Below are positions 23,689-32,698 of a stretch of 54,380 bases of DNA, piece after piece. The notes beneath the pieces are model-generated. The model ran no database searches. It was not told where the DNA came from and was given only the letters and a program-made list of their open reading frames with translations. The stretch is from IMG/VR virus record IMGVR_UViG_3300038479_000056, positions 1 to 54,380 of that record; one strand, 5' to 3'. Position 1 is the stretch's first letter, and each line of letters begins with the position of its first letter. The DNA is from a virus. A program made the translations under genes and the position numbers.

Positions 23689-24387
23689 ATGAGTGCTCGA
23701 TTATGCCGCGATGCCGTGCCGCTGAACACGCAATGTCCTTCACAAAATCCTTTTTCCAATTTAAGTTCCGAAGCAGAGGACGACCTGGATTATTTGAGCA
23801 CGTATTGGGCTTATGGCCCTGATGGCGGTGTGCCGCCATTTGGCCAGCCCTGGACGGCCCTCTCTTGCGGCGTCACCTACATTTCTCAGATTTCCCAACT
23901 TGACGCGAATTTGCAGGCGGCGGCGGCGGCGATGAATTGCGCGGGTAATAAGACAACTCCGATTCCGCCCGCGACGCCGAGCAATCCAAGCGGTCAGTTG
24001 TTCTTCAACGAACCTCAAACCTATTGTGTGTCGTGCCCGTTTCCGCCTGGCGGATTAAGTTGTTTTACCGTGCTGGCTGGGCTGTTTCAGGGCATCAATC
24101 AAGCTCAGGCGAACGCCTTTGCTTATGTGCAGGCTCAAATATGGGCGGTGCAATACATGTTCTGTTTTGGGGCGTGCCCGCCACCGGGAGAGGTCGGAGT
24201 GCCGTATTTGTTCCAACTGACAGCCAGCGGCGGAACCCCTCCGTACACGTTTTCCATCGCGGACGAAGGCGGAACGCTGCCAGACGGCCTGAGCTTGAGT
24301 TCGAGTGGGCTTATTTCGGGCACGCCGACAACGGCAATGGCGTTGAACGAAATCACTTTTAGCGTTAGCGATTCAGGATTGTTCTGA
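23689..24387 (+). CDS. Cys-rich protein with putative Ig (He_PIG-like) domain
   Basis: The 232-aa protein has a helical, Cys-containing N-terminal part (residues 1-160) and a C-terminal putative Ig domain of the He_PIG type: GEVGVPYLFQLTASGGTPP, YTFSI, LPDGLSLSSSGLISGTPT. Such domains occur in fibre and surface-binding proteins. It precedes two beta-propeller genes, and all three may form one appendage. Confidence 0.6.
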   Translation: MSARLCRDAVPLNTQCPSQNPFSNLSSEAEDDLDYLSTYWAYGPDGGVPPFGQPWTALSCGVTYISQISQLDANLQAAAAAMNCAGNKTTPIPPATPSNPSGQLFFNEPQTYCVSCPFPPGGLSCFTVLAGLFQGINQAQANAFAYVQAQIWAVQYMFCFGACPPPGEVGVPYLFQLTASGGTPPYTFSIADEGGTLPDGLSLSSSGLISGTPTTAMALNEITFSVSDSGLF

Positions 24388-24400
24388 CCCAAAATTCATC

Positions 24401-25549
24401 ATGTTGACGGCCACTCTGCAATGTAATTTGCCTGTTTTGGCGGCGCCGCTGTCACAAAACGACACCGGGATCGACCAGGCTGTTTATGTTCCGGCGGCGG
24501 GGGCGCACCCGGCTTTCATCGCGGGCGTGCGCGGCGGTTACGTGTTAAAATTCGATCCGGGCACTGGCGCATATCAAAGTGCGGCCCGGTTCTGTTCGCC
24601 CAATTTCGGGGACGGCGCCATCTGCTACGACTCGGACCACGACAAGTTGATTGCGAGCTTTTGGAATGAGCAAAGTGCAAAATCTGAGTCGCATGACGCG
24701 CGGGGGCTATACAAGATCAATCCCGCGACTCTCGCGGTGGAATTGTTTACTTCCAGCGCCTCTTTGGGAACGAACATTCCAGAGGCCATTCACAATCTGC
24801 TTTATTTCAACGCCACGGCAGCCGCCGCTTCGAGTAATCCCACCAGTGCCGGGCTTTGGGCGGCTGCGCCTAATTTGCGGCAGTTCGATCCGGTGACATT
24901 CCTTCCCGGCACAGTTGATCCTGGGCCGGTTGCGGCTGGGGCTTATTATCCGATTTGGACTGATTTGGCGATGGACCTGAACCATGGCAACGCTTTCCAA
25001 ACCGAGCCGATCACGCAAAGGGTTTTGCAGCAGCCTGGCGCCCAGCAATGGTACACGAACACGGCCGGTTCTCCTCACGCCAACACTAGTGGCAATTTCG
25101 ACGCTTACGGCGTATGTGTATTTCTGCCTCCGGCATCTTCTCAATCATTACTCAACTTCTTCTATTACTACTCCATCCTTTACATCACGACCAGAGACGG
25201 GAAAGTGTATTATTACGCTACCAACACGCCTTATTTGACGCCCACATTCGATGCATGGAACCCAATAACTTTGCCGACTTCGACTGTGACGCCGGTGGCG
25301 TACCACATACGTTACAACCCGTTCAACGGTAAGATTTATGTGCCCGATGTCGCGGGCAACCAGGTGTACGTCATCGCGCCGAATTGGGACATTGCATCAA
25401 TCGTGCCGTCTCCTTACTACACGCTCACAGTCACTAACCCGATTACGGCCACCTATACAGGGTTTGATTCGCCGATAGACGTGGTTTTCACTCCATCGGG
25501 TTCTTTTGCCGTGCAACAGGGTTTGGTGGGCTTGAAACAATTTGAATAG
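24401..25549 (+). CDS. Beta-propeller-like protein (copy A of a tandem pair)
   Basis: The 382-aa protein has repeated blade-like strands: FIAGVRGGYVLKFDPGTGAY, ARFCSPNFGDGAICYD, LIASFWNEQS, RGLYKINPATLAVELF, YHIRYNPFNGKIYVPDVAG, NQVYVIAP, DSPIDVVFTPSG. This resembles YVTN/NHL-type propellers. The next gene is a clear paralogue. Propellers in phage tails act as receptor-binding or baseplate parts. It has no signal peptide, so it is probably a virion component. Confidence 0.6.
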   Translation: MLTATLQCNLPVLAAPLSQNDTGIDQAVYVPAAGAHPAFIAGVRGGYVLKFDPGTGAYQSAARFCSPNFGDGAICYDSDHDKLIASFWNEQSAKSESHDARGLYKINPATLAVELFTSSASLGTNIPEAIHNLLYFNATAAAASSNPTSAGLWAAAPNLRQFDPVTFLPGTVDPGPVAAGAYYPIWTDLAMDLNHGNAFQTEPITQRVLQQPGAQQWYTNTAGSPHANTSGNFDAYGVCVFLPPASSQSLLNFFYYYSILYITTRDGKVYYYATNTPYLTPTFDAWNPITLPTSTVTPVAYHIRYNPFNGKIYVPDVAGNQVYVIAPNWDIASIVPSPYYTLTVTNPITATYTGFDSPIDVVFTPSGSFAVQQGLVGLKQFE

Positions 25550-25557
25550 GAAATCAA

Positions 25558-26544
25558 ATGCTAGACAGTGCTGTTTATATCCCGCCAGACGACTTCGGCA
25601 ATCCCGCTTTCATTGTGGGTGTGCGCGGCGGCTACATATTCAGATTTGACCCGGCTACTTTCGCGTTACTGAGTTCGGCTCGGTTTTGTTCTCCCAGTTT
25701 CGGAGATTCCGCCATCTGCTGGGATTCGCTCAACAACAAGGTCATTGTCAGCTTTTGGAATGAGCAAAGTTCGGCGACTGGCCGTGGTCAAACGCCTTCC
25801 ACTGATACTCAGGATGCGCGGGGTCTGTATAGGATTAATCCCACCAGCCTTGTGACGGAACTATTTGCTTCGAGCGCCTCTTTGGGAGCGACCCCGCCCC
25901 AGGGCATTCACAATCTGGTTTACTCTCATCCTCTTGGCGACAACGTTTATTCAGGTTCGCCTCAAATATCGGTGTTTGATTCACACCTGCTTACCGGCAC
26001 CTGTTCGGCTCCTTTGGCTTATTATCCGATTTGGACTGATGTGGCAGTGGACGAGGTTAATGGCTTTGCTTATGCAACTGATCCTATTGGTCAGGCGATT
26101 AACGTCATTGCGACCACTCCTCCTGGCGCCCTTTCTCCCATCAGCACCGCGGGTTTCAACCCTTACGGAATATGCGTGGTTCCAAACCCAGTCCCGGCTT
26201 TTTCCGCGCAACCTTGGCTCTACGTCACGTCCAGGAGCGGAACGGTTTATTGGTGGCAGATAGGGGTCAGCAGCGCGTGGACCGGAATATCTTTGGGAGT
26301 AACGTACCCCATGCCGACACCGTTGCCGTATCATATTCGTTACAACCCGGTGGACGGGCTTGTTTATGTGCCCGATGTCCAAGGCAACGAGGTGTTCGTC
26401 ATCAACCCGGCCACTAAAACGGTTGTAGCCACCTATCCGACGCCGTACACCGCGCCGCTGGACTCGCCCATAGACGTGCTTTTCACCCCGACCAACGTCA
26501 TGGCCGTGCAACAGGGAATAAATGGTTTGGTGCTAATAAAATGA
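25558..26544 (+). CDS. Beta-propeller-like protein (copy B of a tandem pair)
   Basis: The 328-aa paralogue of the preceding gene shares FIVGVRGGYIFRFDPATFA, ARFCSPSFGDSAICWD, SFWNEQSS, DARGLYRINP, YYPIWTD, YHIRYNPVDGLVYVPDVQG and DSPIDVLFTPTN. It lacks the first about 25 residues of copy A. The pair arose by tandem duplication. Divergence is concentrated between the shared blades, as expected if the two bind different partners or receptors. The end overlaps the next ATG by 4 bases. Confidence 0.6.
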   Translation: MLDSAVYIPPDDFGNPAFIVGVRGGYIFRFDPATFALLSSARFCSPSFGDSAICWDSLNNKVIVSFWNEQSSATGRGQTPSTDTQDARGLYRINPTSLVTELFASSASLGATPPQGIHNLVYSHPLGDNVYSGSPQISVFDSHLLTGTCSAPLAYYPIWTDVAVDEVNGFAYATDPIGQAINVIATTPPGALSPISTAGFNPYGICVVPNPVPAFSAQPWLYVTSRSGTVYWWQIGVSSAWTGISLGVTYPMPTPLPYHIRYNPVDGLVYVPDVQGNEVFVINPATKTVVATYPTPYTAPLDSPIDVLFTPTNVMAVQQGINGLVLIK

Positions 26545-26996
26545 TTATCAATGGCAATGATTTAATCTTCCAGGCTTTGGATCAAGTGCAGCGCAAGTTG
26601 AAATTGACTGGCGGCACCAACGGCACGAATGGAACCAACGGCACCAACGGCACCAACGGCATCGGGGCGGTGACAACCGTGGTGGCCATGTCCAACATCG
26701 CGGCTTTCTCCGTTGTGACTTCGGACGGCGTGCCAGCCAACAGCGGCACGGTGGGGCAAATCGGAACGGTGATTGGGATTGCGTTGGCGGCCATTGCGAC
26801 GGGTTTTTCAGGCCCCGTCCAGACGGCGGGCGCGGTCACAAATTTAAGTTGGACATGGGTGGCGGGAGACGTATTGTTTCTCAATGGGACAAGCCTTTCA
26901 ACGATTGCGCCTAGTGCCGGATTCGTGCAGGCCATCGGCACGGCGCAGAATTCATCGACCGTGGTGCTTGATCTTGGCATCCCAATTTTACTCTGA
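26541..26996 (+). CDS. Short fibre-like protein with collagen-like Gly-Thr-Asn repeats
   Basis: The 151-aa protein has GGTNGTNGTNGTNGTNG at residues 24-40, a collagen-type Gly-x-y repeat that trimerises fibres, encoded by 9-bp DNA repeats. The rest is a beta-rich domain ending VVLDLGIPILL, similar in form to the end of the next gene (LLINISPPILL). It probably forms a trimeric tail fibre or spike tip. Confidence 0.6.
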   Translation: MIINGNDLIFQALDQVQRKLKLTGGTNGTNGTNGTNGTNGIGAVTTVVAMSNIAAFSVVTSDGVPANSGTVGQIGTVIGIALAAIATGFSGPVQTAGAVTNLSWTWVAGDVLFLNGTSLSTIAPSAGFVQAIGTAQNSSTVVLDLGIPILL

Positions 26997-27003
26997 ATAA
27001 TTT

Positions 27004-27489
27004 ATGGCGATTCGCGCTCCACTCGTTCTAAATGCCGGCCAAATTCAACAGCTGCAAAGTTCGGATACGCTCAACGTGCCGATCTATTCCGGCGGCGATG
27101 TCATTGTTCAGACCAACAGCAGCGGTTCGCCGATTGTCTGCGGCACGCCGGTCTATACCAGCAGCGCCGACAATGTGGCCCCCGCTGAAGCCAATGCCGT
27201 GGGCACCACTTTCGTCATGGGTTTGGTTCAGGCTACGAGTATTGCAGGTTCGGCTTCGGGCAACATCCAGGTCAACGGCATCTTGACGCTGACCACGACC
27301 CAGTGGAACACGGCTTTTGGCACGGCGTCCGGTTTGACGCCGGGCACAACTTACTTTCTGTCGGCTACGACTGCGGGGCTGGGAACGGCCACGGCACCTT
27401 CGACGACGGGCCAGTACGTCACTCGGCTCGGCATCGCGCTCTCCACCACGGAGTTGCTCATCAACATCTCGCCACCTATTCTGCTATGA
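27004..27489 (+). CDS. Putative tail fibre/decoration domain protein
   Basis: The 161-aa beta-rich protein has the segments LTTTQWNTAFGTASGLTPGT, TYFLSATTAGLGTAT and GQYVTRLGIALSTTELLI, a pattern seen in many phage fibre proteins. It appears related in its C-terminal half to the product of 26541-26996. The stop overlaps the next ATG (ATGA). Confidence 0.6.
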   Translation: MAIRAPLVLNAGQIQQLQSSDTLNVPIYSGGDVIVQTNSSGSPIVCGTPVYTSSADNVAPAEANAVGTTFVMGLVQATSIAGSASGNIQVNGILTLTTTQWNTAFGTASGLTPGTTYFLSATTAGLGTATAPSTTGQYVTRLGIALSTTELLINISPPILL

Positions 27490-27680
27490 CGCGCACCGTA
27501 TTAGTGCTGGACAGCTTGGGCAACACGCAACAGTTGCAGAGCAATGATTGGACCCGGCAAGACGTGAGAATGGACGAGCTTGAGGCTAACTTGTCCGCGC
27601 TGGGGATGTTTCTCATGCTGCAAGGGTTTGAAATCCCGGAAGAACTGGCTAATAACTTGGAATTAACAGATACCGTTTAA
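27486..27680 (+). CDS. Small hypothetical protein
   Basis: The 64-aa protein (contains VLDSLGNTQQLQSNDWTRQD, then an acidic helical end ELEANLSALGMFLMLQGF) starts at an ATG inside the previous stop and ends 4 bases before the next gene. Its size and place suggest a chaperone or minor tail component. No family recognised. Confidence 0.55.
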   Translation: MTRTVLVLDSLGNTQQLQSNDWTRQDVRMDELEANLSALGMFLMLQGFEIPEELANNLELTDTV

Positions 27681-27684
27681 TTTT

Positions 27685-28332
27685 ATGAATGTCGCCATTC
27701 TTGGACAAGTCGGCCCGCAGATTTTGTCGGACGGAACCATGCCGGTTCTACGCGCGTCGAAAACGGGCGAACTGGTCGTCGCGGAACTGCACGGCAAATA
27801 CGCGGAGCAGACTTATCGCGGCAACGTGTTTTGGGCGACCATGAGCGTGGGCGTTATTTTCCCCGCGCCCGGTGCGTTCTTCGCCCTTCCCATGACCCTT
27901 ACCAACCCCGCCGGGAGCGGCAAGAACCTGAATTTGATTTCATTTGACATGGTTTTCACCGCCATTCCCGGCACGCCGTTGACCGGCCTCTACGGCCTCT
28001 ATGTCAACAGTCTGCCCACGGCGGCCGCCGTCACCGGCACGGCCATACCCGTCCAGCCGGGCTTGATCGGCTCTGGTTACCAACCCGTTGGACGCGCCTG
28101 GTCAACGTCCACCTTGCCATCCGCCGCGACTTTATTGCTTCCATTCGCCACCAAAGTAACGGGCGAAGTTGCGGCGGTGGTTCCGATTTTAGGCGAATCT
28201 TCTTATCACATTGATTTTGACGGGCGAGTTGCGCTGGCCCCTGGCACCTCCATCACGCCGCAAATGACCGCAGCCGATACCACCAACGCCTCGGTGCTCT
28301 GCGCGTTTTGCTGGGAGGAAGTCTTAATTTAA
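27685..28332 (+). CDS. Putative virion structural protein
   Basis: The 215-aa protein is beta-rich with the segments VVAELHGKYAEQTYRGNVFW, FFALPMTLTNPAGSGKNLN, ATKVTGEVAAVVPILGES and YHIDFDGRVALAPGTSI. This pattern is common in metagenomic phages next to tail genes. Its exact position in the virion is unknown. Confidence 0.6.
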   Translation: MNVAILGQVGPQILSDGTMPVLRASKTGELVVAELHGKYAEQTYRGNVFWATMSVGVIFPAPGAFFALPMTLTNPAGSGKNLNLISFDMVFTAIPGTPLTGLYGLYVNSLPTAAAVTGTAIPVQPGLIGSGYQPVGRAWSTSTLPSAATLLLPFATKVTGEVAAVVPILGESSYHIDFDGRVALAPGTSITPQMTAADTTNASVLCAFCWEEVLI

Positions 28333-28336
28333 TTGT

Positions 28337-30157
28337 GTGGCCAGTGATTCCAGAATAACCACGGGCCAGCTTGAATTTTCGCAAGGGATCGACAGCAGCA
28401 AGGTGCCGCTGATCCAATCCCAGGCCAATCCCAACGGTCTGCCCCGGAATATGCTCAGTTGGCTGACCAACGGCTCCTGCAGGGGAGGGGGCGTGACTCC
28501 GCGCGGCGGTTTCGAGCCTTTGGTCAAGGTCGCCCCGGCCAGCGCGGGGTTGTATCAGGGCGGTTTCCTTTACGACCAAAGCTCGCTCGGCGCGGGCGGG
28601 CATCCCTACCTGATGCTGTCCATCGGCGGGCGCATGATTCAGGTGCGGGTGGACACGGACAATTCGGTCAACGACGTGACCGGCGCTTTCGCTGACCCGG
28701 CGACCGTGGCCAAGGCTTATTTCGTTCAGGGCGTGCAATTTCTCGTGAAGCAGGCCGGGGACGGCCAGACGTTGCCGCTGTTTTGGGATGGGGCAACATT
28801 GCGCCGGTCCGTTGGTATTGGCGGGTCGCCCACCTCTGAACTGCCCGCGGCCACGGCGATGGCCTATTACCAGGGCCAATTCTGGTACGCGCAGAACAAC
28901 TCCTACTGCGCCGGGGACGTGATATTCGACAGCAGTTCAGGCACGGCACCCTACGAGTTTGCCGATTCGATCTTGAAAGTAACGGAGAACCCGGTGGCCT
29001 TTGGTGGGGATGGTTTTGCCATTCCGGCCGGGGCCGGGAACATTACGGGCTTTGGCATCCCGATCAGTCTGGACATGACTTTGGGTCAGGGACCGATTTT
29101 CATTTTCACCAGCAAACAGATTTACGCTTTGACCGTGCCCACGACGCGCGCGGACTGGATTGCGGCCACGTCCACCAACCAGCCGTTGCAGGTCATGGTG
29201 ATGAACGGGCAGGGCGCGACTTCCGACCGCAGCATTGTGGCGGTCAACGGCGACCTCTTTTTTCAGACCTTGGTGCCGGGAATAATGAGCTTTTTCATGG
29301 CCTTGCGCTATTTCGAGACTTGGGGCAACAGCCCGATCAGCAACAACATCAACCGGGTCATGCAGTTCAACAACCGGGCTTTGATGAACGTCGCTACCGG
29401 CATTTCCTTCAATAACCGGCTCTTGCAAGGCATTTTGCCCGTGCAAACGCCGGTGGGCATCGGCTACCAAGCTCTGGCCGTGCTGGACACCGACCCTGTC
29501 TCGACGCTCCAAAACCAGAATGACCCGGCCTGGGACGGCATGTACGAGGGCTTAGATTTCCTGCAATTGTTCGAGGGCGATTACGGCGGGTTGCAGCGGG
29601 CCTTTGCCGTCGTTCACAGCCGCCTCGATGACAGCATCGAAGTTTGGGAACTGAGCCTGGCCGACATTGCGGACCGGGCCAACACCACCGACCCGGAACG
29701 AATCACGATGTGGCTGGAAACACCCGCTTTTGACTGGTCCGAGTTCCCGCGCGCCGCCGGGGGCGGGCCGTTTGCCTGTAAACGCCTCGACGGAATTGAT
29801 GCGTGGTTTGACCAGGTACTAGGCACGGTACTCATCACAATTCAATTTCGGCCCGATCAAAATTCGTGTTGGTATGATTGGGGCACCACTGAAATCTGTT
29901 CGGCAGAAAATACCTGTGCGGACGTAGTTAATCCGCAGTGTTACCCTACACAGCCGAATAATCCCGGCTACCGGATGCCGATTTGCTTTGGGCCACCCAC
30001 GAATCCAGATTGTCAGCCCGGAAATAAGAGGCCAGTGACCGTCGGTTATTCTTTTCAGGTAAAGATCACCGTGAAAGGATACTGTCGATTGCGAGGTTTT
30101 CATTTGCACGCAGTTCCATTTCAGACTGCACCATTTTACCACATGATAAAGTGCTGA
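28337..30157 (+). CDS. Large tail (nozzle/hub-like) protein
   Basis: The 606-aa protein starts at GTG 28337. The N-terminus (TGQLEFSQGIDSSKVPLI, then GGGVTPRGGFEPLV) resembles podovirus tail nozzle/tubular proteins that begin with a FxGGxDxxxxP-type motif and an RPGF-type strand. Repeated beta segments (GGFLYDQSS, YLMLSIGGRMIQVRV, FWYAQNNSYCAGDVIF, FIFTSKQIYALTVPT) suggest a propeller-like fold. It closes the plus-strand virion operon and converges with minus-strand genes. Confidence 0.6.
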   Translation: MASDSRITTGQLEFSQGIDSSKVPLIQSQANPNGLPRNMLSWLTNGSCRGGGVTPRGGFEPLVKVAPASAGLYQGGFLYDQSSLGAGGHPYLMLSIGGRMIQVRVDTDNSVNDVTGAFADPATVAKAYFVQGVQFLVKQAGDGQTLPLFWDGATLRRSVGIGGSPTSELPAATAMAYYQGQFWYAQNNSYCAGDVIFDSSSGTAPYEFADSILKVTENPVAFGGDGFAIPAGAGNITGFGIPISLDMTLGQGPIFIFTSKQIYALTVPTTRADWIAATSTNQPLQVMVMNGQGATSDRSIVAVNGDLFFQTLVPGIMSFFMALRYFETWGNSPISNNINRVMQFNNRALMNVATGISFNNRLLQGILPVQTPVGIGYQALAVLDTDPVSTLQNQNDPAWDGMYEGLDFLQLFEGDYGGLQRAFAVVHSRLDDSIEVWELSLADIADRANTTDPERITMWLETPAFDWSEFPRAAGGGPFACKRLDGIDAWFDQVLGTVLITIQFRPDQNSCWYDWGTTEICSAENTCADVVNPQCYPTQPNNPGYRMPICFGPPTNPDCQPGNKRPVTVGYSFQVKITVKGYCRLRGFHLHAVPFQTAPFYHMIKC

Positions 30158-30251
30158 GGTGTTTCCAAGATTTTCGTCTCACGATGGAATGAATACAAGC
30201 GATGCTGACGTGGAATTCATTAGCTAATTGGGTTTGTTCTACATGTCCCAC
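30066..30251 (-). pseudogene. Remnant with HTH, probably from an HNH-type endonuclease
   Basis: From GTG 30251 the frame gives VEQTQLANEFHVSIACIHSI and VRRKSWKHL, matching the C-terminal helix-turn-helix found after HNH homing endonucleases (...LAxxFGVSxxxIxxIxxxKxWKHL). No HNH core is present. An in-frame TAG lies about 17 codons upstream, and the 3' part overlaps the tail gene on the other strand. This is most likely the relic of an endonuclease once inserted between the converging operons. Confidence 0.4.
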
Positions 30252-30337
30252 TGTTGGCCTCAGAACGGGGTTTTGAGCGTACCGGCACTATGTCAGGCCC
30301 GGTGGCAGAACGCGCGGTGGCGGGGCCGTGGTGTGGC

Positions 30338-30505
30338 TCAGGAACGGGTATTAGAGCAACGGGCGCGGCACCAATCCCATATTTCCTTTTGTTTAGATTT
30401 GCTCAGTTTGCGAAAATCGCCCGTCCACATTCCGGCTCGTTTGGCTTCACGATATGGGGTCAGGAATGGGCGGCGGAGACCGGTGCTTTTAAGTCGGATG
30501 CTCAT
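30338..30505 (-). CDS. Small hypothetical protein, last gene of the replication operon
   Basis: The 55-aa basic protein (contains PYREAKRAGMWTGDFRKLSK and EIWDWCRARC) starts at an ATG overlapping the stop of the RusA-like gene (ATGA), which supports translation. No family recognised. Confidence 0.5.
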   Translation of the reverse strand: MSIRLKSTGLRRPFLTPYREAKRAGMWTGDFRKLSKSKQKEIWDWCRARCSNTRS

Positions 30506-30870
30506 AGAATTTCAATCTTGACCAGGACGCCGGGGCTGCCGCTGGATTTAATCTGCAAGTATTCCCATTCCAGACGCGGATCGGCGTCATCCACGCCCAG
30601 GCTGGCCGCTATGGCGTCCCGGAGCGGTTTTGCTGCGTAAGTTGCATTATCCGAGTCAAGGAGGCGCGGGCCGATTCGGATGATTGCAATGCGGACTTCC
30701 AGGCGGCGTGGACTTCGGCTGAGTACTTTCGGCTCACGCTCCAATGCTGATACCGGGTCTGGTTTGCGCTCTTGAGCTTGACCGGCACCCACACTACTAA
30801 GATCGAGGTTGCGGCGGATGGTGGATTGGCTGGCATGGGGAAAAAGTTTTTTGATTGTGGCAACATCCAT
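30502..30870 (-). CDS. RusA-like Holliday junction resolvase
   Basis: The 122-aa protein has a conserved C-terminal domain (SPRRLEVRIAIIRIGPRLLD, SDNATYAAKPLRDAIAASLG, DDADPRLEWEY, GVLVKIEI). It matches the RusA-like phage pattern of a basic strand, D-(x)-DN, then KPLxDAL and a late DDxxxxxxxxY. RusA enzymes cut four-way junctions that arise in recombination-dependent replication and packaging. The N-terminal FPHASQSTIRRNLDL looks like a small added helix. ATG 30870 is preferred over the frame start at 30894. Confidence 0.6.
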   Translation of the reverse strand: MDVATIKKLFPHASQSTIRRNLDLSSVGAGQAQERKPDPVSALEREPKVLSRSPRRLEVRIAIIRIGPRLLDSDNATYAAKPLRDAIAASLGVDDADPRLEWEYLQIKSSGSPGVLVKIEIL

Positions 30871-30872
30871 AA

Positions 30873-31181
30873 TCAGAACGGAGGATTTTCCCAATTACTT
30901 CGGGTCATTTTCGGGTTCTCTTGCTGGCTCCGTTGCTGGATAAGCCGCTGTGCGACCGCTATGGCCAGGAACCGGCGCGCGGCGGCGATATGTTTGCACT
31001 CGCGCCAGTCGGTGACAGGCTTGGTCTTGATCCGCTTCTGATGCTTGAATTGAAACGCCTCACATTGGCAGGCGCCGAAGCCGCTGAACGCGGCCAGATC
31101 GACGCGATGATGAATACCGGGCCGGGAATCGGACTCGACGGAGAACACCAGGTTCTCTCCGGTCGGCCTGACTCCCGGCAC
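30873..31181 (-). CDS. SWIM-type zinc-binding protein
   Basis: The protein has the pattern HHRVDLAAFSGFGACQCEAF then RECKHIAAARRFL, i.e. C-x-C followed by C-x-H, the SWIM zinc-finger arrangement. Phage copies of this type are common near replication genes. The role (DNA or protein binding) is unknown. The frame opens earlier (31250), but GTG 31181 gives the usual N-terminus (GVRPTGENLVFSVES), so the start is uncertain. The length is about 102 aa. Confidence 0.55.
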   Translation of the reverse strand: MPGVRPTGENLVFSVESDSRPGIHHRVDLAAFSGFGACQCEAFQFKHQKRIKTKPVTDWRECKHIAAARRFLAIAVAQRLIQQRSQQENPKMTRSNWENPPF

Positions 31182-31227
31182 CAGTAGAGCGAGTGCGATC
31201 AAGCGGCCTTCGGTTCCGGGGCGGTGT

Positions 31228-31539
31228 TCATTCGGCCACCTCCGGGGCATCCACGTCTTTGACTGTGATTTTATCTTTGCCCGGTTCCAATCTTAGCAAG
31301 TGTCCGTCCCACTGGTAAACCAGCGTGTTGCTGTTTCGCATCTGGCTCGCCAGAGATTCGGCGGCGGTTTTGACCGCTTCTTTGGCGTTGTCGGCGGCTT
31401 CCTTGGCGTCAATCCAATCGACGGCAAGTCGTTCCAGAGTTGGATTGCGAACTGGTGCCACTCCCTGCCCTTTCATCTCGGGCAAGTCCGGTTGCTTGAC
31501 CGTGCCCCGTCCTTTTCTGTTCATCGTTGCTTTTGGCAT
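31228..31539 (-). CDS. Hypothetical helical protein
   Basis: The 103-aa protein has a basic N-terminus, a central amphipathic helix (RLAVDWIDAKEAADNAKEAV) and a short C-terminal beta part (HLLRLEPGKDKITVKDV). Similar small proteins lie near SSB and recombination genes in other phages. The 109 bases upstream (31540-31648) hold no gene; a weak TTGACC-N17-TGAAAA on the minus strand is not convincing. Confidence 0.6.
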   Translation of the reverse strand: MPKATMNRKGRGTVKQPDLPEMKGQGVAPVRNPTLERLAVDWIDAKEAADNAKEAVKTAAESLASQMRNSNTLVYQWDGHLLRLEPGKDKITVKDVDAPEVAE

Positions 31540-31648
31540 TTGTTTTGTCCTTTATTTTGGGGTTTCTATGGGTTGACTAAAGACCGGACTTTTCAGCAAA
31601 CCAATCAGTCACGGTCAAGTGATGTTCTCCGGTCGGGAATTTAGATTT

Positions 31649-31966
31649 TCATAGATCCCAATCCCCTTCCTTTTCTGCTACTCCAAACTCACCAAATCGA
31701 CAACGGCAACCATTCGGGTTCCAGAGACAATGAACACAGCATCCAACTAAGCCACCGGAATCGGTGTAAGTACGTTTTACGATTGCTTCACAACGCGGGC
31801 AGCGCGTCCTCCGGAACATGATATGCAGTGGTAAACATGGAACGAAACAAATCCAGACATCGGAATTCAACTCGCCTTTGCGCCAAAAAATCCCAATCCA
31901 GAAATCTTCCAGTTTCCACTCAAATCGGGCTGTGACAATCCAGTTCAAATCAGGAGTGGTAATCAT
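31649..31966 (-). CDS. Hypothetical protein with zinc-ribbon-like cysteines
   Basis: The 105-aa protein has an aromatic-rich N-terminal half (FEWKLEDFWIGIFWRK, DVWICFVPCLPLHI) and a Cys-rich C-terminal half with CPRC, then CCVHC and CRC. The N-terminal motif recurs in small phage proteins. The zinc-site reading is inferred from spacing. It lies 3 bases downstream of the helicase-loader gene. Confidence 0.6.
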   Translation of the reverse strand: MITTPDLNWIVTARFEWKLEDFWIGIFWRKGELNSDVWICFVPCLPLHIMFRRTRCPRCEAIVKRTYTDSGGLVGCCVHCLWNPNGCRCRFGEFGVAEKEGDWDL

Positions 31967-31969
31967 ACT

Positions 31970-32698
31970 TTAAAATTCGATCAAATCGACTCTTTCTAGA
32001 ATGCGCCGGAGAATTCCTCTGCTGTATTCATCAGAAAACCCGGCCTCGATCCGTTCCACGGCGAGGTCGGTCGTGAACAGCGTCGGCAGGCACTTGACCA
32101 GGCGGACGTTGAGCAATTCAAAAAATGCTTCCTCGCTGGCCGGCGTGGACCGGCCTTTGCCGAGATCGTCCAGGAATAGAATCTGGACCTTGCCCAACGC
32201 CGAAACGTACTCAAGCATCTGCCGTTGTTCCGAAGCGGCTAGGGCCGTGACGGTCGCCCGGAAGTCAACATGGGTCAGAGCGTTCATGGTCCGGCCCAGG
32301 TTCCACTCCCGTTGCAGCAGTTTCCACATAAACCGCGTCTTGCAATGGCCATTGTCGCCCGACACGAGCAAACCGCGCTCGCCATACTTCCAGTTGATGA
32401 GTTTGGCCAGGTTCTCGCTCTTAGACCATTTCCGACCCCATTCAATGTCCTTCTGGTACTCTGGCGGGCATAAGGTCTGCCAGCTTGTCAGCCGGGCATT
32501 TTCCGAAGCCATGATCTGCGCGGCCTTAATCTTGCCAGCCACGGCATCGGCACAGGTGTTGCACCTAACCTTGCCGGAACGGGCCATACGCTCCATTGCG
32601 CCGTGGTATGGCGCGTCCTCGGATGGTATCTCGACGGCGAACATGGCGCCGCACTCACAGCAGCGGACGGGAATTAGATCGTTGGCGGGCGCGGTCAT
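31970..32698 (-). CDS. DnaC-like AAA+ helicase loader
   Basis: The 242-aa protein loads the replicative helicase on DNA in related systems. The N-terminal part has two cysteine pairs (C13-x2-C16 and C46-x2-C49). The ATPase domain has a P-loop GDNGHCKT at 114-121, where Cys replaces the usual Gly before Lys, Walker B ILFLDDLG (D177, D178), a sensor-like LFTTDL and an arginine-rich GILRRILERV end. The odd P-loop may alter ATP use. No helicase of the DnaB type was found, so it may load a host helicase or work with the SNF2 protein. The stop of the beta-helix protein lies downstream of the start of this gene by a 4-base overlap. Confidence 0.75.
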   Translation of the reverse strand: MTAPANDLIPVRCCECGAMFAVEIPSEDAPYHGAMERMARSGKVRCNTCADAVAGKIKAAQIMASENARLTSWQTLCPPEYQKDIEWGRKWSKSENLAKLINWKYGERGLLVSGDNGHCKTRFMWKLLQREWNLGRTMNALTHVDFRATVTALAASEQRQMLEYVSALGKVQILFLDDLGKGRSTPASEEAFFELLNVRLVKCLPTLFTTDLAVERIEAGFSDEYSRGILRRILERVDLIEF

